Positions 21,755 through 33,472 of a DNA stretch of 64,000 nucleotides are shown here, in pieces. Under the pieces are notes generated by a model, which worked only from the letters and a program-made list of their open reading frames with translations, was not told the DNA's origin and ran no database searches. The position numbers and the translations under genes are program-made. Origin of the DNA: Chelydra serpentina (Eukaryota > Chordata > Testudines > Chelydridae); contig JBAIAC010000042.1 in NCBI GenBank assembly GCA_037349315.1, positions 1,054,001 to 1,118,000 on the forward strand. Reading direction: 5' to 3'. Numbering within the stretch: position 1 is the stretch's first letter; each line of letters starts with the position of its first letter.

Positions 21755-24715
21755 CTCATGACAGGACAAAGTATTATCTAGACCATTCCTGACATGTATT
21801 TGTCCAACCCGTTCTTAAAAATCTCCACTGATGGAGATTCCACAACCTCCCTAGGCAATTTATTCCAGTGCTTAACCACCCTGACAGTTAGAAAGTTTTT
21901 TCTAATGTCCAACCAAAACCTCCCTTGCTGCCATTTAAGCCCATTTAAGCCCATTGCTTCTTGTCCTATCCTCAGAGGTTAAGAAGAACAATTCTTCTCC
22001 CTCCTCCTTGTAACAACCTTTTATGTACTTGAAAACGGTTACCATGTTTCAGTCTTCCCTCATAGGTCATGTTTTCTAGACCTTTAATCATTTTTGTTGC
22101 TCTTCTCTGGCCTTTCTCCAATTTGTTCTACATCTTTCCTGAAATGTGGCACCCAGAACTGAACACAATACTCCAGCTGAGGCCTTAGCAGTGCAGTCTT
22201 GCTTATGTAAGCAGAGTCAGGATGAGCTCTACCCTGACATCTGGTGGTGAGTTGTGGAAAGGGATGTCGGGCTAATCTTGTTTGCATGGACACACCCACC
22301 CTGCAAAGCATGATGGACCGCTTGCCCAAATGGTCACCTTGACTGCTGTGGGAGCCCCAGTTTCTCTGTTATTGGGGCAGGAAGAATAAAGTGTTGTTAC
22401 CCTGATTATGTGAATCAAGGACAGTGGGCTTTTGTTATGATGAAGGGACTCACCCTTAGCTAAGCAGCACTTGCTAGGCGAGGGACATGGATTCCAAAAC
22501 CCAGTGAATTGAGAGAGGTTGGGGACAGGTATTTATATCTGGTGGAATGGGCCTCTTCTGAGGGTCCCAAATGTCAATTGCACCTCCTTCTCTCTCTCTC
22601 CACTGTGGAATAGCTCTGTAGGAGTCTAATTGCAGGCTGCTGAGTTGGAATTATTCTGGACTAAGTGTGCAAATGAGCATGAAGTCTCCTCTAACTATAA
22701 ACTGAAATCACTAAAAAGCTGAAATTGTTATGAGCTGAAATCACTGAGCACTGTGTTAAGTAGTGGGGGAGCCAGAAGATATATTGCTGAGAGGCTGGTG
22801 GAGCGGAGCTGCTGACGGAGCAGAGCAGTTGGCGGGACAGCCGGAGCGGCTTGCAGGCCGGCTGATGGAGCGGAGCTGCTGATGGAGCGGAGCAGTTGGC
22901 GGGACAGCCGGAGCGGCTTGCAGGCCGGCTGACGGAGCGGAGCTGCTGGCGGAGCGGCTTGCGGGACGGCTGAGCGGAGTGACTCGTGGGATGGCTGGCG
23001 GAGCAGAGCAGAGCCGAGCGAAGCCCCACGACGGGACGGGGCAGTCAGCTTTGAGCCAGCTTCGAGCCACGTAAGGTGCCCCTTACCTCTCCCCTCCCCA
23101 TTTCTACCCAGACTGGAGGGGGTGTAACACTCTGCAGATGAACTTTTGAACTCTGGGTCTGGACTTTTGGGTTGTTGGACTTTTGGGACTTTGGGTGATT
23201 TTTGGGGTTGCTGGACTCAAGAACCAAAGGGAAAGGACATGGCCAATTTGCTGAGGTGGGTCGTTGCTCACAGTTTGGTTTACAAATCCTAGATGTGGTG
23301 TTTCCCCAGCAAAAGGCCGCATTGTCCCTCTCTGTCATTAAAAGGTTTTTCTACACTCAGACTCTGTGCTTGCGAGAGGGGAAGTACTGCCTCTTAGAGG
23401 CGCCCGGGGGGGTGATATATGTTTGTCCCAGGTCACTGGGTGGGGGCTCGAGCCGGTTTTGCATTGTGTTATTGGAATGGAACCCCTAGATACGGAACCC
23501 GGCCCTTGTTGCTGCCGACTCTGACTGGCAGAAGGGTTACACTTACAACACTCCTGCTAATACATCCCATAATGATGTTCCCTTTTTTTTGCAACAGTGT
23601 TACACTGTTGACTCATATCTAGCTTGTGATCCACTCTGACCCTCAGATCCCTTTCCGCAGTACTCCTTCCTAGGCAGTCATTTCCAATTTTGTATGCGGA
23701 CAACTGATTGTTCCTTCCTAAGTGGAGAACTTTGCATTTGTCCTTATTTAATTTCATCTTATTTACTTCAGACCGTTTCTCAAGTTTTTCCAGATCATTT
23801 TGAATTGTAACCCTATTCTCCAAAGCACTTCCCAACCACTCCCAGCTTGGTATCATCCGCAAACTGTATAAGTGTGCTCTCTATGCCATGGTCTAAATCA
23901 TTGATGAAGATATTGAACAGAACCAGACCCAGAACTGATCCCTGCAGGTCCCCACTCGTTATGCCCTCCCCACATGATTGTGAACCACTCATAACTACTC
24001 TCTGGGAACGGTTTTCCAACCAGTTTTGCACCCACCTTATTGTAGCTCCATTTAGGTGGCATTTCCCTAGTTTGTTTCATGCAACACAGTATCAAAAACT
24101 TTACTAAAGTCAAGATATACCACGTCAGACACTTCCCCCCCTATTCACAAGGCTTGTTACCCTGTCAAAGAAAGCTATCAGGTTCGTTTGACATGATTTA
24201 TTCTTGACAAATCCATGCTGACTGTTATTTATCACCTTATTTTCTTCTAGATGTTTGCAAACTGATTGCTTAATTATTGTCTCCATTATCTTTCCAAGTA
24301 CACAAGTTAAGCTGATGGTCTGTAATTCCCTAGGTTGTCCTTATTTCCCTTTTGATAGATTGGCACTATAATTGCCCCTTTCCAGTCTTCTGGAATCTCT
24401 CCCGTCTCCCATGACTTTTCAAAGATAATTTCTAATGGCTCAGATATCTCTCAGTCAGCTGCTTGAATATTCTAGGATGCATTTCATCAGTGACTTGATG
24501 AGACATCTAATTTGGTGACTTGAAGACACCTAATTTGTCTAAGTAATTTTTAACTTGATCTTTTCCTATTTTTGCCTCTAATCCTACCTCATTTTCATTG
24601 GCATTCACTATGTTAGACGTCCAATCACCACCAACCTTCTTGGTGAAAACCGAAACAAAGAAGTCATTCATCACCGCTTCCATTTCCACATTTTCTGTTA
24701 CTGTACGCTGACCCC
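21755..24715 (-). mobile_element. CR1-like LINE (minus strand) interrupted by a solo LTR
   Basis: Minus-strand fragments match the plus-strand LINE at 17676-19200: MEMEAV-type start at about 24680, KFADD-type box region (IQFADDTKLG, 23820-23880) and the 3' untranslated end 'gtctagataatac' near 21770. Frameshifts break it into at least four pieces. 22206-23541 is a later LTR insertion. The LINE parts are 21755-22205 and 23542-24715. Confidence 0.85.
22206..23541 (+). mobile_element. Solo LTR (TG...CA ends, 4-bp TSD CTTA)
   Basis: 1,336 bp starting tgtaag and ending cttaca-type ttaca, flanked by CTTA at 22202-22205 and 23542-23545. It sits exactly inside otherwise continuous LINE sequence. It contains aataaa near 22386 and an internal tandem duplication of about 75-bp units at 22800-22960. 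The 4-bp duplication and TG/CA ends fit an LTR retrotransposon, probably Gypsy-like. No internal coding region remains. Confidence 0.82.
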
Positions 24716-24724
24716 CCACACACA

Positions 24725-25150
24725 CACTCTAAGTACATTGCCTTTTTAAATAGATCAACAAGTTGAGACAGCAGCTGCTGCCAGCAAGCTCCCTCTGTCC
24801 TGAGTCCTGTCGTGTCCCACCCTGCTCTGTGGAGATGGAGTAAAGGAGCAGGGGGCAGGAGCCGGGGAAGGGAGGGGGGCATCCTGACATTTGCACCCCG
24901 CACAGCAAGCAGGAGTCTCAGGGAGCAGCTCCAAGGCAGAGGGCAGGAGCAGCACACGGCAGTGGGGGGAGGGACACCTGAATTGCCCAGCAATTGATAG
25001 CCTGCGGGGCAGCTGCTGCACAGGGAACTCAGGGGAGCTGATAGGGGGGCTGCCAGCCCACCCTGGTTCCAAGCCCCCACCAGCTTGCTCCAATGGGCAG
25101 CGGTGTGAGGGGAGAACTGCAGGGAGAGGGGAGAGCTTCAGGCCTCTGTG
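24725..25150 (+). repeat. Second copy of the 17130-17570 repeat
   Basis: Starts 'ctctaagtacattgcctttttaa' and follows the 17-kb copy through 'gacagcagctgctgccagca' and 'agcagctccaaggcagaggg'. It abuts the 5' edge of the minus-strand LINE. Confidence 0.75.
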
Positions 25151-25329
25151 ACCCACATCTGACCTGTGCAGTTTGGGCTGCCCCAGTTCCGGCAGCTGCC
25201 TTTCAGCAGCAGACGCGTAACGCTGACACCAATGGGAGTGTCCGTGGGTCCCCACTGAAGCAAAAGGCCCCAGTTTATTCCTGATGCTCCATGGGCCCGA
25301 TTCTCCCCCACTGCCCTTTACCTTGTGTT

Positions 25330-25890
25330 GTCCCTCACACATGTACATAGCGGGGGGGTGGGGGGACAGTACCATGGCACACAGGGAGCGGGGAACCAGG
25401 CCAGAGACCTGCAAACCCCACAGGACAGCAATCCGGAAATGAGCTGGGCTGGACACAAAGACAGGAAATTGGAGGGAAGGGAAACTGCTGACATAGGGCA
25501 GAAACTCCCTCGACTTGGGACAAGAGGATCACGAGTGTAGTGGAAGGCGCGCTGGGGAAGTAGCTGTATAAAGGCAGCGAACCCCCACTGCCGCATCCTT
25601 CCCTGCGCCCAGAGTGGGTAAGCGCCTGTTTTAGCTGAGTGGGAGACCCAGCCCCCCAGATACTAGGAGCGGGAAGGTGGGCCTGGGTGGGGGGAAGAGA
25701 CCCAGTCCTGGAGTGGCCCCGGGGAGGGGAGGAGGGAGGGAGAAAAGGGTGGCCCCAGGAAGAGGGGTGGCCTGGCGGGGAGAGGGGTGGTCCCTAGCGG
25801 GGGTGGGAAGGAGGGAGGGGGAAAGGGGCGGCTCCAGGGAGGGAGGGAGAGAGGAGAGGAACAACTCCAGGGAGGAGGGGGGGTAGTGTC
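25330..25890 (-). repeat. Inverted copy of the 16-kb CT-rich repeat
   Basis: The reverse complement matches 16420-16790 (cttccctccaatttcctgtc, gcaggtctctggcctggttc, gtatctggggggctgggtct), then becomes the cccctctccc-type array. It merges at its left (minus-strand sense) into the 58-bp minisatellite. Confidence 0.75.
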
Positions 25891-25994
25891 TGTGTCTGCT
25901 TGGGGGGGTGGGGCGAGGACACAGACTGTGGGGCTGGGGCTGAGTGTGTCTGTGTCTGCTGGGGGCGGGGAGGACACAGACCCATGGGCTTTGT

Positions 25995-26460
25995 GAGCGT
26001 GTGTGTCTCTCTGCTTGGGGGGCATGGGAGGACACAGACCCATGGACTGTGTGAGCGTGTGTGTCTCTCTGCTTGGGGGGCATGGGAGGACACAGACCCA
26101 TGGGCTTTGTGAGCGTGTGTGTCTCTCTGCTTGGGGGGCATGGGAGGACACAGACCCATGGGCTTTGTGAGCGTGTGTGTCTCTCTGCTTGGGGGGCATG
26201 GGAGGACACAGACCCATGGGCTTTGTGAGCGTGTGTGTCTCTCTGCTTGGGGGGCATGGGAGGACACAGACCCATGGGCTTTGTGAGCGTGTGTGTCTCT
26301 CTGCTTGGGGGGCATGGGAGGACACAGACCCATGGACTGTGTGAGCGTGTGTGTCTCTCTGCTTGGGGGGCATGGGAGGACACAGACCCATGGACTGTGT
26401 GAGCGTGTGTGTCTCTCTGCTTGGGGGGCATGGGAGGACACAGACCCATGGACTGTATGT
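25995..26460 (+). repeat. 58-bp minisatellite, about eight units
   Basis: The string 'gtgtgtctctctgcttgggg' starts at 26001, 26059, 26117, 26175, 26233, 26291, 26349 and 26407, an exact 58-bp period. Units differ only in gggcttt versus ggactgt. Degenerate units extend left to about 25890. Because 58 is one more than a multiple of three and no minus-strand frame has a stop, all three minus frames are open. Confidence 0.95.
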
Positions 26461-28107
26461 AGGTTGCAGGCTGAGGGAGCTGATCAGTTCATGGCTTTCA
26501 ACTTTGCCTGTTCCAAAATGGCGTGTGTCTCTCCCTCTGGCCGGGGTTGCCGCTCGGGCCAGCCTGGCTCTACTCCGAGACAGAGTGGGGGTGCCCCGTA
26601 CGGATTCACTCAGCGCCCTCTGGTGAGCTAGGGCTTGTCTACATTCAAATGCTGCAGCGTGGCAGGAGAACGCACTTCATGCATTGTCCTTTCACAGACA
26701 ATCCCTAGCTCGTCTGCTCATCCAGCTGCTGCAGATGCCCCACTCTCTGCACCTTGGCCAGAGAAACAGCCCCCTTGGAGACAAGGCATTGGGCAGGAAG
26801 AGAACAAGGCTTGGAATTAAACCATGTTCTCCTTGGCAGCGGGGCGGAGTGGAGGGGTGAACTAAATCCTAAACTCACCCCATTAAATAATTGAGTCTTA
26901 TGTAGATATAGCCTTGTGCTTTCATGCTGGGCTGGGTGGGGGGGTCTACTCCTCCCTTAAAAGAGCCCTGATAAGTGTCGGCTTGGATGGATTAGATTTT
27001 TATTAGTAAATGTCAATAAATGTTGATTTCACCATGCGCACATCCGTGCACACACGCACACACTGAGGAAAAGTGTTTCCATCAATGATAATTGAAATTG
27101 ACAGATAAGCAGCGATTTTCTTACTTTGCCTGAGAACTTATTAGAGCTTGATTTAGGGCTATGGAGTGTGTGTATTTTGGCATGTGACGTTGACAATTTG
27201 TGTTTTAATGGCTTATAAAGTTTTAACTTTTTGAATCTCAATGTCTAGTATCATTAAGTAATTCTGACCTCCCCAGAACTGACAGTTTAGATCAATAAAA
27301 TCATTTTTCGCAAAGAATCTTCATCTTGCCTGCTTGGCCTGCTGCAGCCGCTCCCCCTGGGCCTGAGTCGGAACAAACAGCTCAGAGCGGCACCAGATCT
27401 AGGAACTTAAACCTTAATTCCCTCCGGTGGAGCACAGGGGGAGGCAGAGAACTGAACTCAGAATTGAGTCCATAAAGCCTGTGAGCATTTGTAACCTACT
27501 AGGAAGTATGTTACACGTCCTCCACTGTGCTGATTTACAGAGGATATGAGTTGTTACTGTGGCCTCCCTCTCTGTATCTCTTGGAAAAAATTGATATTTA
27601 AAAATCTTAGTTTTTTTCTTCTTCTTTACCTTCTGCTTTCCAAGCCTTTTTGAGTGGAATCAGGTCATATTTTCAAACTTTTCTCTGTGCCCACAAAGGC
27701 TGGAAGCTTCGCTTTATTTTTCAAACGAAAGCTGAGATTTTCCTATAACTGCTTGACCCTCGGAGCTGGGCTTTTGAAAACACCAACTATCATAAAACTT
27801 ATAACATTGAGAGTTGGCAACGTGCTTTGAGACGTTTTAAATCCCCTAGACGGCTGTGAAACATAATTATCTGTATTGCAGTAGTGCCTAGACGACACGT
27901 CGGAGGTTACAGCCCTTTTGAGCACTCATCTTCTTTTCATTTGAATGGAAGATGTGTCCAAATCTCAATGTAACAGCTGTACCTCCCCACCACGTACTGA
28001 AAAATGTTCGGAGGAGGAGAGGAGGCTCCAGACCTGCATCTCTTTCTATATCATACTTCTTATTAGGTGGCAAAACCATTCCTACTCAACCCCTTCCCCT
28101 TTTTTCA
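26461..28107. other. Intergenic stretch, mostly unassigned
   Basis: A MITE-like piece with 'agggcttgtctacatt' (26632) is possibly closed by a reverse tgtagatatagcct near 26905. The rest has no exon, RNA gene or named repeat that I can support. Confidence 0.4.
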
Positions 28108-28217
28108 CAGAGTAACCAATGGAGTTAGCAGGAAAGGAGTGAAACGGAGAGTAAGGGCAGCAGAGTGGGGCAGCGGCAGCAGCAGGGGCTGCAGCAGTAG
28201 AATTCTGAATTTTACAG

Positions 28218-28541
28218 CAGAGCCGTAACGAGGGCGAGGCGAGTGATGCACTCGCCTCAGGCGCGCAGAAGTGTCCTTCTTGCCTCGCAGGGGCGGCTCC
28301 AGGCACCAGGGGTGGCAAGCCGCGGGGGGCGCAGGCCGGTCGCTTTGAGGCAAGCAGCATTTGGCGGCGTGCCTGCGGGAGGTCCGCCGGTCCCGCGGCT
28401 TCGGCGGCTATTCAGCGGCAGGACCGGCGGATCACCCGCAGAAACGTCGCCGAACGCTGCCTGACTGCCGTGCTTGGGGCAGCAAAAAACATATAGCCGC
28501 CCCTGTTGCCTCGGGCGCCAAAATCCCTAGTTACGGCTCCA
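28218..28541. mobile_element. hAT-type element (outer), TSD TTTTACAG
   Basis: Ends cagagccgtaacgaggg and ccctagttacggctcca, with perfect 8-bp duplications TTTTACAG at 28210-28217 and 28542-28549. The empty target is preserved in the repeat copy at 19659-19666. It contains a second nested element at 28288-28505. Confidence 0.93.
28288..28505. mobile_element. hAT-type element (nested), TSD TTGCCTCG
   Basis: 218 bp, ends caggggcggctcc and agccgcccctg, with perfect 8-bp duplications TTGCCTCG at 28280-28287 and 28506-28513, entirely within the outer hAT element. Removing it joins the outer element's two halves. Confidence 0.93.
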
Positions 28542-28659
28542 TTTTACAGTCTCCATTTGGGAACTTCAGTGTAAAAAGGGAAAATGTTACGTACTGTCCT
28601 TCACCAGATCTCCACAGAATCCATACTTAGCACATACAGATATTGCTTATTTACTAGGT

Positions 28660-29075
28660 AATTAACTTTTTGTTGGTGACTTGTGTCAAGCTGCATTAGG
28701 ATGGTAACTGGAATTTAATTAAATAAAGCTGCATATAACATTTATTTATTAAACACTCTTGCACCCAGTAGCATAGCCCCTGGGTTCCTCAGAGGATCGA
28801 GTCTTTTATACAGTCCACGGCCTATTGTGCCATATGTATAAAGCTCGACATCAAAAGTTAGATGTTTGTCCCCTGATTTTTTTCTTTATATAGAAAAGCA
28901 GCCTTTTAACTCAAAGCATATTGTTTTTTAATTAAATCTTTTAAGAGATTATAATAAGTTTAGGGCCTAACCTATTATGTATTAAATTCAGATTTCATTT
29001 TAAACAGGTTTATTTAAAAAAAAGGAAAAATATTGTAATTTAAATAACAAAAAAAATAAAAATTTAAGTCTCTTT
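28660..29075 (-). mobile_element. Decayed hAT-like AT-rich remnant
   Basis: Runs of ttaattaaat and tttaaataa plus 'ttaagagattataataagtttagggcctaac' resemble, in reverse, the AT-rich left part of the elements at 6955 and 41150. No transposase frame survives. Confidence 0.4.
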
Positions 29076-29860
29076 TTTGACCCCCCCCCCGCCCCTCTGT
29101 TTCTGCCCTGTGTTTAGTGAGGAGCTGCATCTTGTTTGTGTAGAGTGGGCTGCAGATTGGCCTGGAAGTACAGGGGGAGGGTTCCTTCCCCATCCCCACT
29201 TCGCCTGTGGGAGTAGCAGGGACTCTTCCCTCCACACGTCACATGCACACCCCGGTCTGTCAGGGAAGGGGATTCCCCCTTCCTCAAATCCACCCGTAGG
29301 GGGTTTCACATCAGGGGTGGCACCCACTGATAAGGGCGGGGTGTGTGTGGGTAGGCCAGTGGTGGTGTAGGGGGAGGAAAGGTATTGCTGCATTGGCTGG
29401 TTGCTCTGTGTTTCTGACAGCGAACAGAACAATTGAGAGCACCAGGCTGTCAGTAAGTGGGGGTGCTCCCCCCACTCGTACCCAGAGGTGGTTTCCTGTG
29501 GGTGGTGGGGGAAGAAATCTCTGTGTGGCCCCCATCTCTCCAGTGCTTTGGGCTTGTAGGAAGGGTGAGTTTGAATTATTCTGGCACCCGCTGATAATGG
29601 CGTGGTGTGACGGGGAATGACGACTCTTCAGGTAAACTGGTTCGGGAAGCCATGTTCTGTTTTTGTCGCACTTGCTAATGGACCTGGGTGCTTTGAAAGA
29701 GCAGAACGACTCACAGCAAGAAGGATCCACAGACTAACGGTGCCGCTTCTTACACCGTCTTACAGCTTGGAGTCCAGCTTCACCAGAGACGCAGCAGAGA
29801 GATTGGAGTTGGGGATGGGACGTCTGCCGCTGCGTGGAACCCACCCTGCAGCCTCTGGGG
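29076..29860. other. Stretch without a recognised gene
   Basis: Starts with a poly-C run (29081-29091). Short open frames exist on both strands, but none has a recognised domain or splice context. Confidence 0.35.
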
Positions 29861-29865
29861 CCTCG

Positions 29866-30090
29866 TCTACACAGACACCTGAAACTGTTAAGTTTAGTTA
29901 CACTGGTGCAACTGTGTATGTGGAATCGCTTATTACAGTTTAGCTTCAAACTCTTCCTCGAGGACTTAAGCTAAGTCCAATCAGCCTGGTTCAAACCAGA
30001 CGTTGTGTCCATCGCACACACTTGCACCGGTTTAACATCACACAAGAAACTAAACCAGTGCATGTCTGAATATAGACAAGCCCTGAATGA
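29866..30090. mobile_element. MITE with TIR-like ends
   Basis: The left end gggcctcgtctacacagac and the right end, read in reverse (agggcttgtctatattcagac), form imperfect terminal inverted repeats. The interior 'cactggtgcaa...ttgcaccggttta' is self-complementary. Non-coding. Confidence 0.6.
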
Positions 30091-30604
30091 ATCTTCATAG
30101 CTCCTGAGAGGGAGCTGATCGCACGCATCCCAGGCTCCTGGTGGGAGAGGAGAGATGGAAGAAGGTATGTCCCCCACTAACAAGGAACAGCAGACAAAGG
30201 AGCCCCTTAACTGGTGTGCAGCTGTGGAGAAAAGGAAGCCAGGCTATGGGAACAGGCCGGATAGAGATATTTGTATTTGGTTTTGTATTTGTATTGTTTG
30301 TATGTGTAGAGGCTTGAAGGGGCAGTGTGCTGGGAGAGAAGCTGAGCCCTGATTAGGGGGCGGGGCTTTGCTGATTAGGGGTCCTATAAAGGTAGCCAGC
30401 CAGTCAGGTAGCGGCATAGACAGCAGCACAAGAGCCAGCAAACAGAGCTGTAAACAGGGAGTTTGAGTGGAAGTTTCTAAGGGGAGTTTGTATTGCGGGG
30501 CTTGTTTGCGGTTTGTTTTTGCTGTGGGTGGTGGTGGTCTGGTTTGTTTTGTGTTTTCCGGACTAACAGGATTTAGGTGAGAAGGCTGACAGGCATCAGT
30601 GGTT

Positions 30605-31576
30605 ATGGCCCAAGCAGTGGAGGACACAATGAGGATGACTGGATGTGGCAGCTGCGGTATGTATATGATTCTGGAGGGGGTACCTGAAAAGAGTTTCGTC
30701 TGCATGAAGTGCCGCCTGATAGAGCTGATGGAAGAAAAGAGCCGAGGATTGGAGATGCAGGTGGAAACTCTGGTCGAGTTTAGAAGGGGGTTCGAGCAGA
30801 TGATGGAGCAAAGGCACGAAGTGGCCAAAGGGGAAAGCTTAGACGTGCAGATGGAAGCAGGATCAAAGGCCTCTGAGGGGGGACTGCCGGGTGAAGAAAA
30901 TGGACAGTGGAAGCATGTGACTAAGAGAACCAGGCAGAGGAAAAGACGGGCCAGTGAAGGAGAAATAGAGCTCAAGAACAGATTTGCAGAGTTGGAGAAT
31001 GAAGAAGGGGTACAGCAGGTGGTCACTGAAGGTGGAAGGGCAAGGAAGAAGAGAAGAGCAGCTAGTCCCATAGGAAAAGGGGAAAAATCGATGGAGACAA
31101 CACCAAACATGAGCCCCAGGAGGATACAGGATGGGTTGAAGAGGATTACAAGGGAAAATAGGAATGGAAAGGACTTGCAGCCAGGGGGAACAGGGGATAG
31201 ACCGGAGAATCGCACTGACACCAGGAAAAGGCAGGTCTACGTGATTGGGGACTCCTTACTGAGAAGAATAGACAGGCCTGTAACCAGAGATGATCCAGAG
31301 AACAGAAGGGTTTGCTGTCTACCGGGTGCTAAGATATGGGATGTGGACCTGAGGTTGAAGAGGATCCTAAAGGGAGCAGGAAAGAATCCATTGATCATCC
31401 TTCACGTAGGAACAAATGACATGGCTAGATTCTCACTGGAACGAATCAAGGGGGACTATGCCAGGCTGGGGAAGACGCTTAAGGAAATCGAGGCTCAGGT
31501 GATCTTCAGTGGGATTCTGCCTGTTCCTAGAGAAGGGCAACAAAGGTGTGACAGGATTATGATGATCAACAGCTGA
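30605..31576 (+). pseudogene. CR1 ORF1 (zinc-finger-like and SGNH-esterase regions), stopped early
   Basis: This encodes the first CR1 protein, an RNA-binding and esterase-like accessory factor of retrotransposition. A Cys cluster (C-x2-C, then C-x2-C at about residues 15-36) is followed by a basic middle (about 100-150) and an SGNH-hydrolase block with VIGDSLL (GDS nucleophile motif) and LHVGTNDMAR. A TGA at 31574 interrupts the frame at a place where the downstream frame continues as LREWCYKEGFG and then SRDGLHLSREG, which carries the expected catalytic Asp-x-x-His. The stop therefore removes part of the esterase. Confidence 0.85.
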
Positions 31577-31698
31577 CTCAGGGAGTGGTGCTATAAGGAG
31601 GGATTTGGGATGTATGGCCACTGGGAAGCATTCATGGACAAAGGACTGTTCTCTCGGGATGGACTTCACCTGAGTAGGGAGGGAAATAGACTTCTAGG

Positions 31699-32640
31699 AT
31701 GGAGGCTGGCACAACTGATCAAGAGAGCTTTAAACTAGGAATTTGGGGGAGACGGTTGGGAGATGCCCAGGTTATCTCCACGCTGGATTTTAACATTGAA
31801 AGGGAAGAAAATGAAGTAAGAGAGGATATAGCCGAGGGTAGGAGAATGGACATAAGGAGGAAGGGCAGAGTGGATACTAGTCTAATAGGTCATACTGGCG
31901 GTACAATGTCCATACCAAATTGGGTAAAGAATGTTAGTGAGGCCAAACTGCAAAAATTAAGATGTTTGTACACCAATGCGAGGAGCCTAGGTAACAAAAT
32001 GGAGGAATTAGAGCTACTGGTCCAGGAAGTGAAACCAGATATTCTAGGAATAACAGAAACATGGTGGAATAGTAGTCATGACTGGAGTACAGGTATTGAA
32101 GGGTATGTGCTGTTTAGGAAAGACAGAAATAAAGGTAAAGGTGGTGGAGTAGCCTTGTATATCAATGATGAGGTAGACTGTAAAGAAATAAAAAGTGATG
32201 GAATGGATAAGACAGAGTCTATCTGGGCAAAAATCACACTGGGGAAGAAAACTACCAGAGCCTCCCCTGGGATAGTGCTTGGGGTGTGCTATAGACCGCC
32301 GGGATCTAATTTGTATATGGATAGAGACCTCTTTAATGTTTTTAAGGAAGTAAATACTAATGGGAACTGCGTGATCATGGGAGACTTCAACTTCCCAGAT
32401 ATAGACTGGAGAATAAGTGCTAGTAATAATAACAGGGCTCAGATTTTCCTAGATGTGATAGCTGACGAATTCCTTCATCAAGTAGTTGCTGAACCAACAA
32501 GGGGGGATGCCATTTTAGATTTGGTTTTGGTGAGTAGTGAGGACCTCATAGAAGAAATGGTTGTAGGGGACAACCTTGGCTCGAGCGATCATGAGCTAAT
32601 TCAGTTCAAACTAAATGGAAGGATAAACAAAAAAATCTGA
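31699..32640 (+). pseudogene. CR1 ORF2, APE-type endonuclease part
   Basis: Residues from about 90 onward give the endonuclease motifs in order: YTNARSLGNK, GITETWW (Glu of the active site), GVCYRPPGS, VIMGDFNFPDIDW and the closing SSDHELI. This enzyme nicks target DNA to prime reverse transcription. The frame ends at 32638-32640, where the sequence should run on into the reverse transcriptase, because of a shift. Confidence 0.9.
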
Positions 32641-32844
32641 GACTAGGGTTTTTGATTTCAAAAGGGCTAACTTTAATAAATCAAGGAAATTAGTTAGGGA
32701 AGTGGATTGGACTAAAGAATTTATGGATCTAAAGGCGGAGGAGGCCTGGGATTATTTCAAGTTAAAGTTGCAGAAGGTATCAGAAGCCTGTATCCCAAGA
32801 AAGGGGGGAAAAAATTCATAGGCAGGAGTTTTAGACCAAGCTGG

Positions 32845-33447
32845 ATGAACAAGCATCTCAGAGAGGTGATTAAGGAAAAGCAGAAAGCATACAAGGAGTG
32901 GAAGATGGGAGGGATCAGCAAAGAAAGCTACCTTATTGAGGTCAGAGCATGTAGGGATAAAGTGAGACAGGCTAAAAGGCATGTAGAATTGGATCTTGCA
33001 AAGGGAATTAAAACCAATAGTAAAAGGTTTTATAGCCATATAAATAGGAAGAAAACAAAGAAAGAAGAAGTGGGACCGCTAAACACTGAGGATGGAGTGG
33101 AGGTTAAGGATAATCTAGGCATGGCCCAATATCTAAACAAATACTTTGCCTCAGTCTGTAATGAGGCTAATGAGAAGCTTAGGGATTGTGGCAGCATGAC
33201 AAATGGGAATAAGGATATGGAGGTAGATATTACCATATCTGAGGTAGAAGTCAAACTCGAACAGCTTAATGGGAGTAAATCGGGCGACCCAGATAATCTT
33301 CATCCAAGAATATTAAAGGAACTGGCACATGAAATTGCAAGCCCATTAGCAAACATTTTTAATGAATCTCTAAACTCAGGGGTTGTACCATTTGACTGGA
33401 GAATAGCTAATATAGTTCCTATTTTTAAGAAAGGGAAAAAAAAGTGA
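32845..33447 (+). pseudogene. CR1 ORF2, N-terminal reverse-transcriptase part
   Basis: Encodes the linker (KQKAYKEWKMGG, YSHINRKKTKKE) and the first reverse-transcriptase blocks, including [20 protein letters not shown] and WRIANIVPIFKKGK. It is broken at both ends by shifts relative to 31699-32640 and 33473-34024. Confidence 0.9.
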
Positions 33448-33472
33448 CCCAGGTAACTACAGGCCTGTTAGT

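Noticed and set aside
25631..26449. 272-codon minus-strand frame (and two more overlapping ones) as a repeat protein gene
   Set aside because: It is a translation of the 58-bp minisatellite; all three frames are open and no start, splice or promoter context supports expression.
30244..31221. 325-codon minus-strand frame
   Set aside because: Antisense shadow of CR1 ORF1, which has recognisable esterase and Cys motifs on the plus strand.
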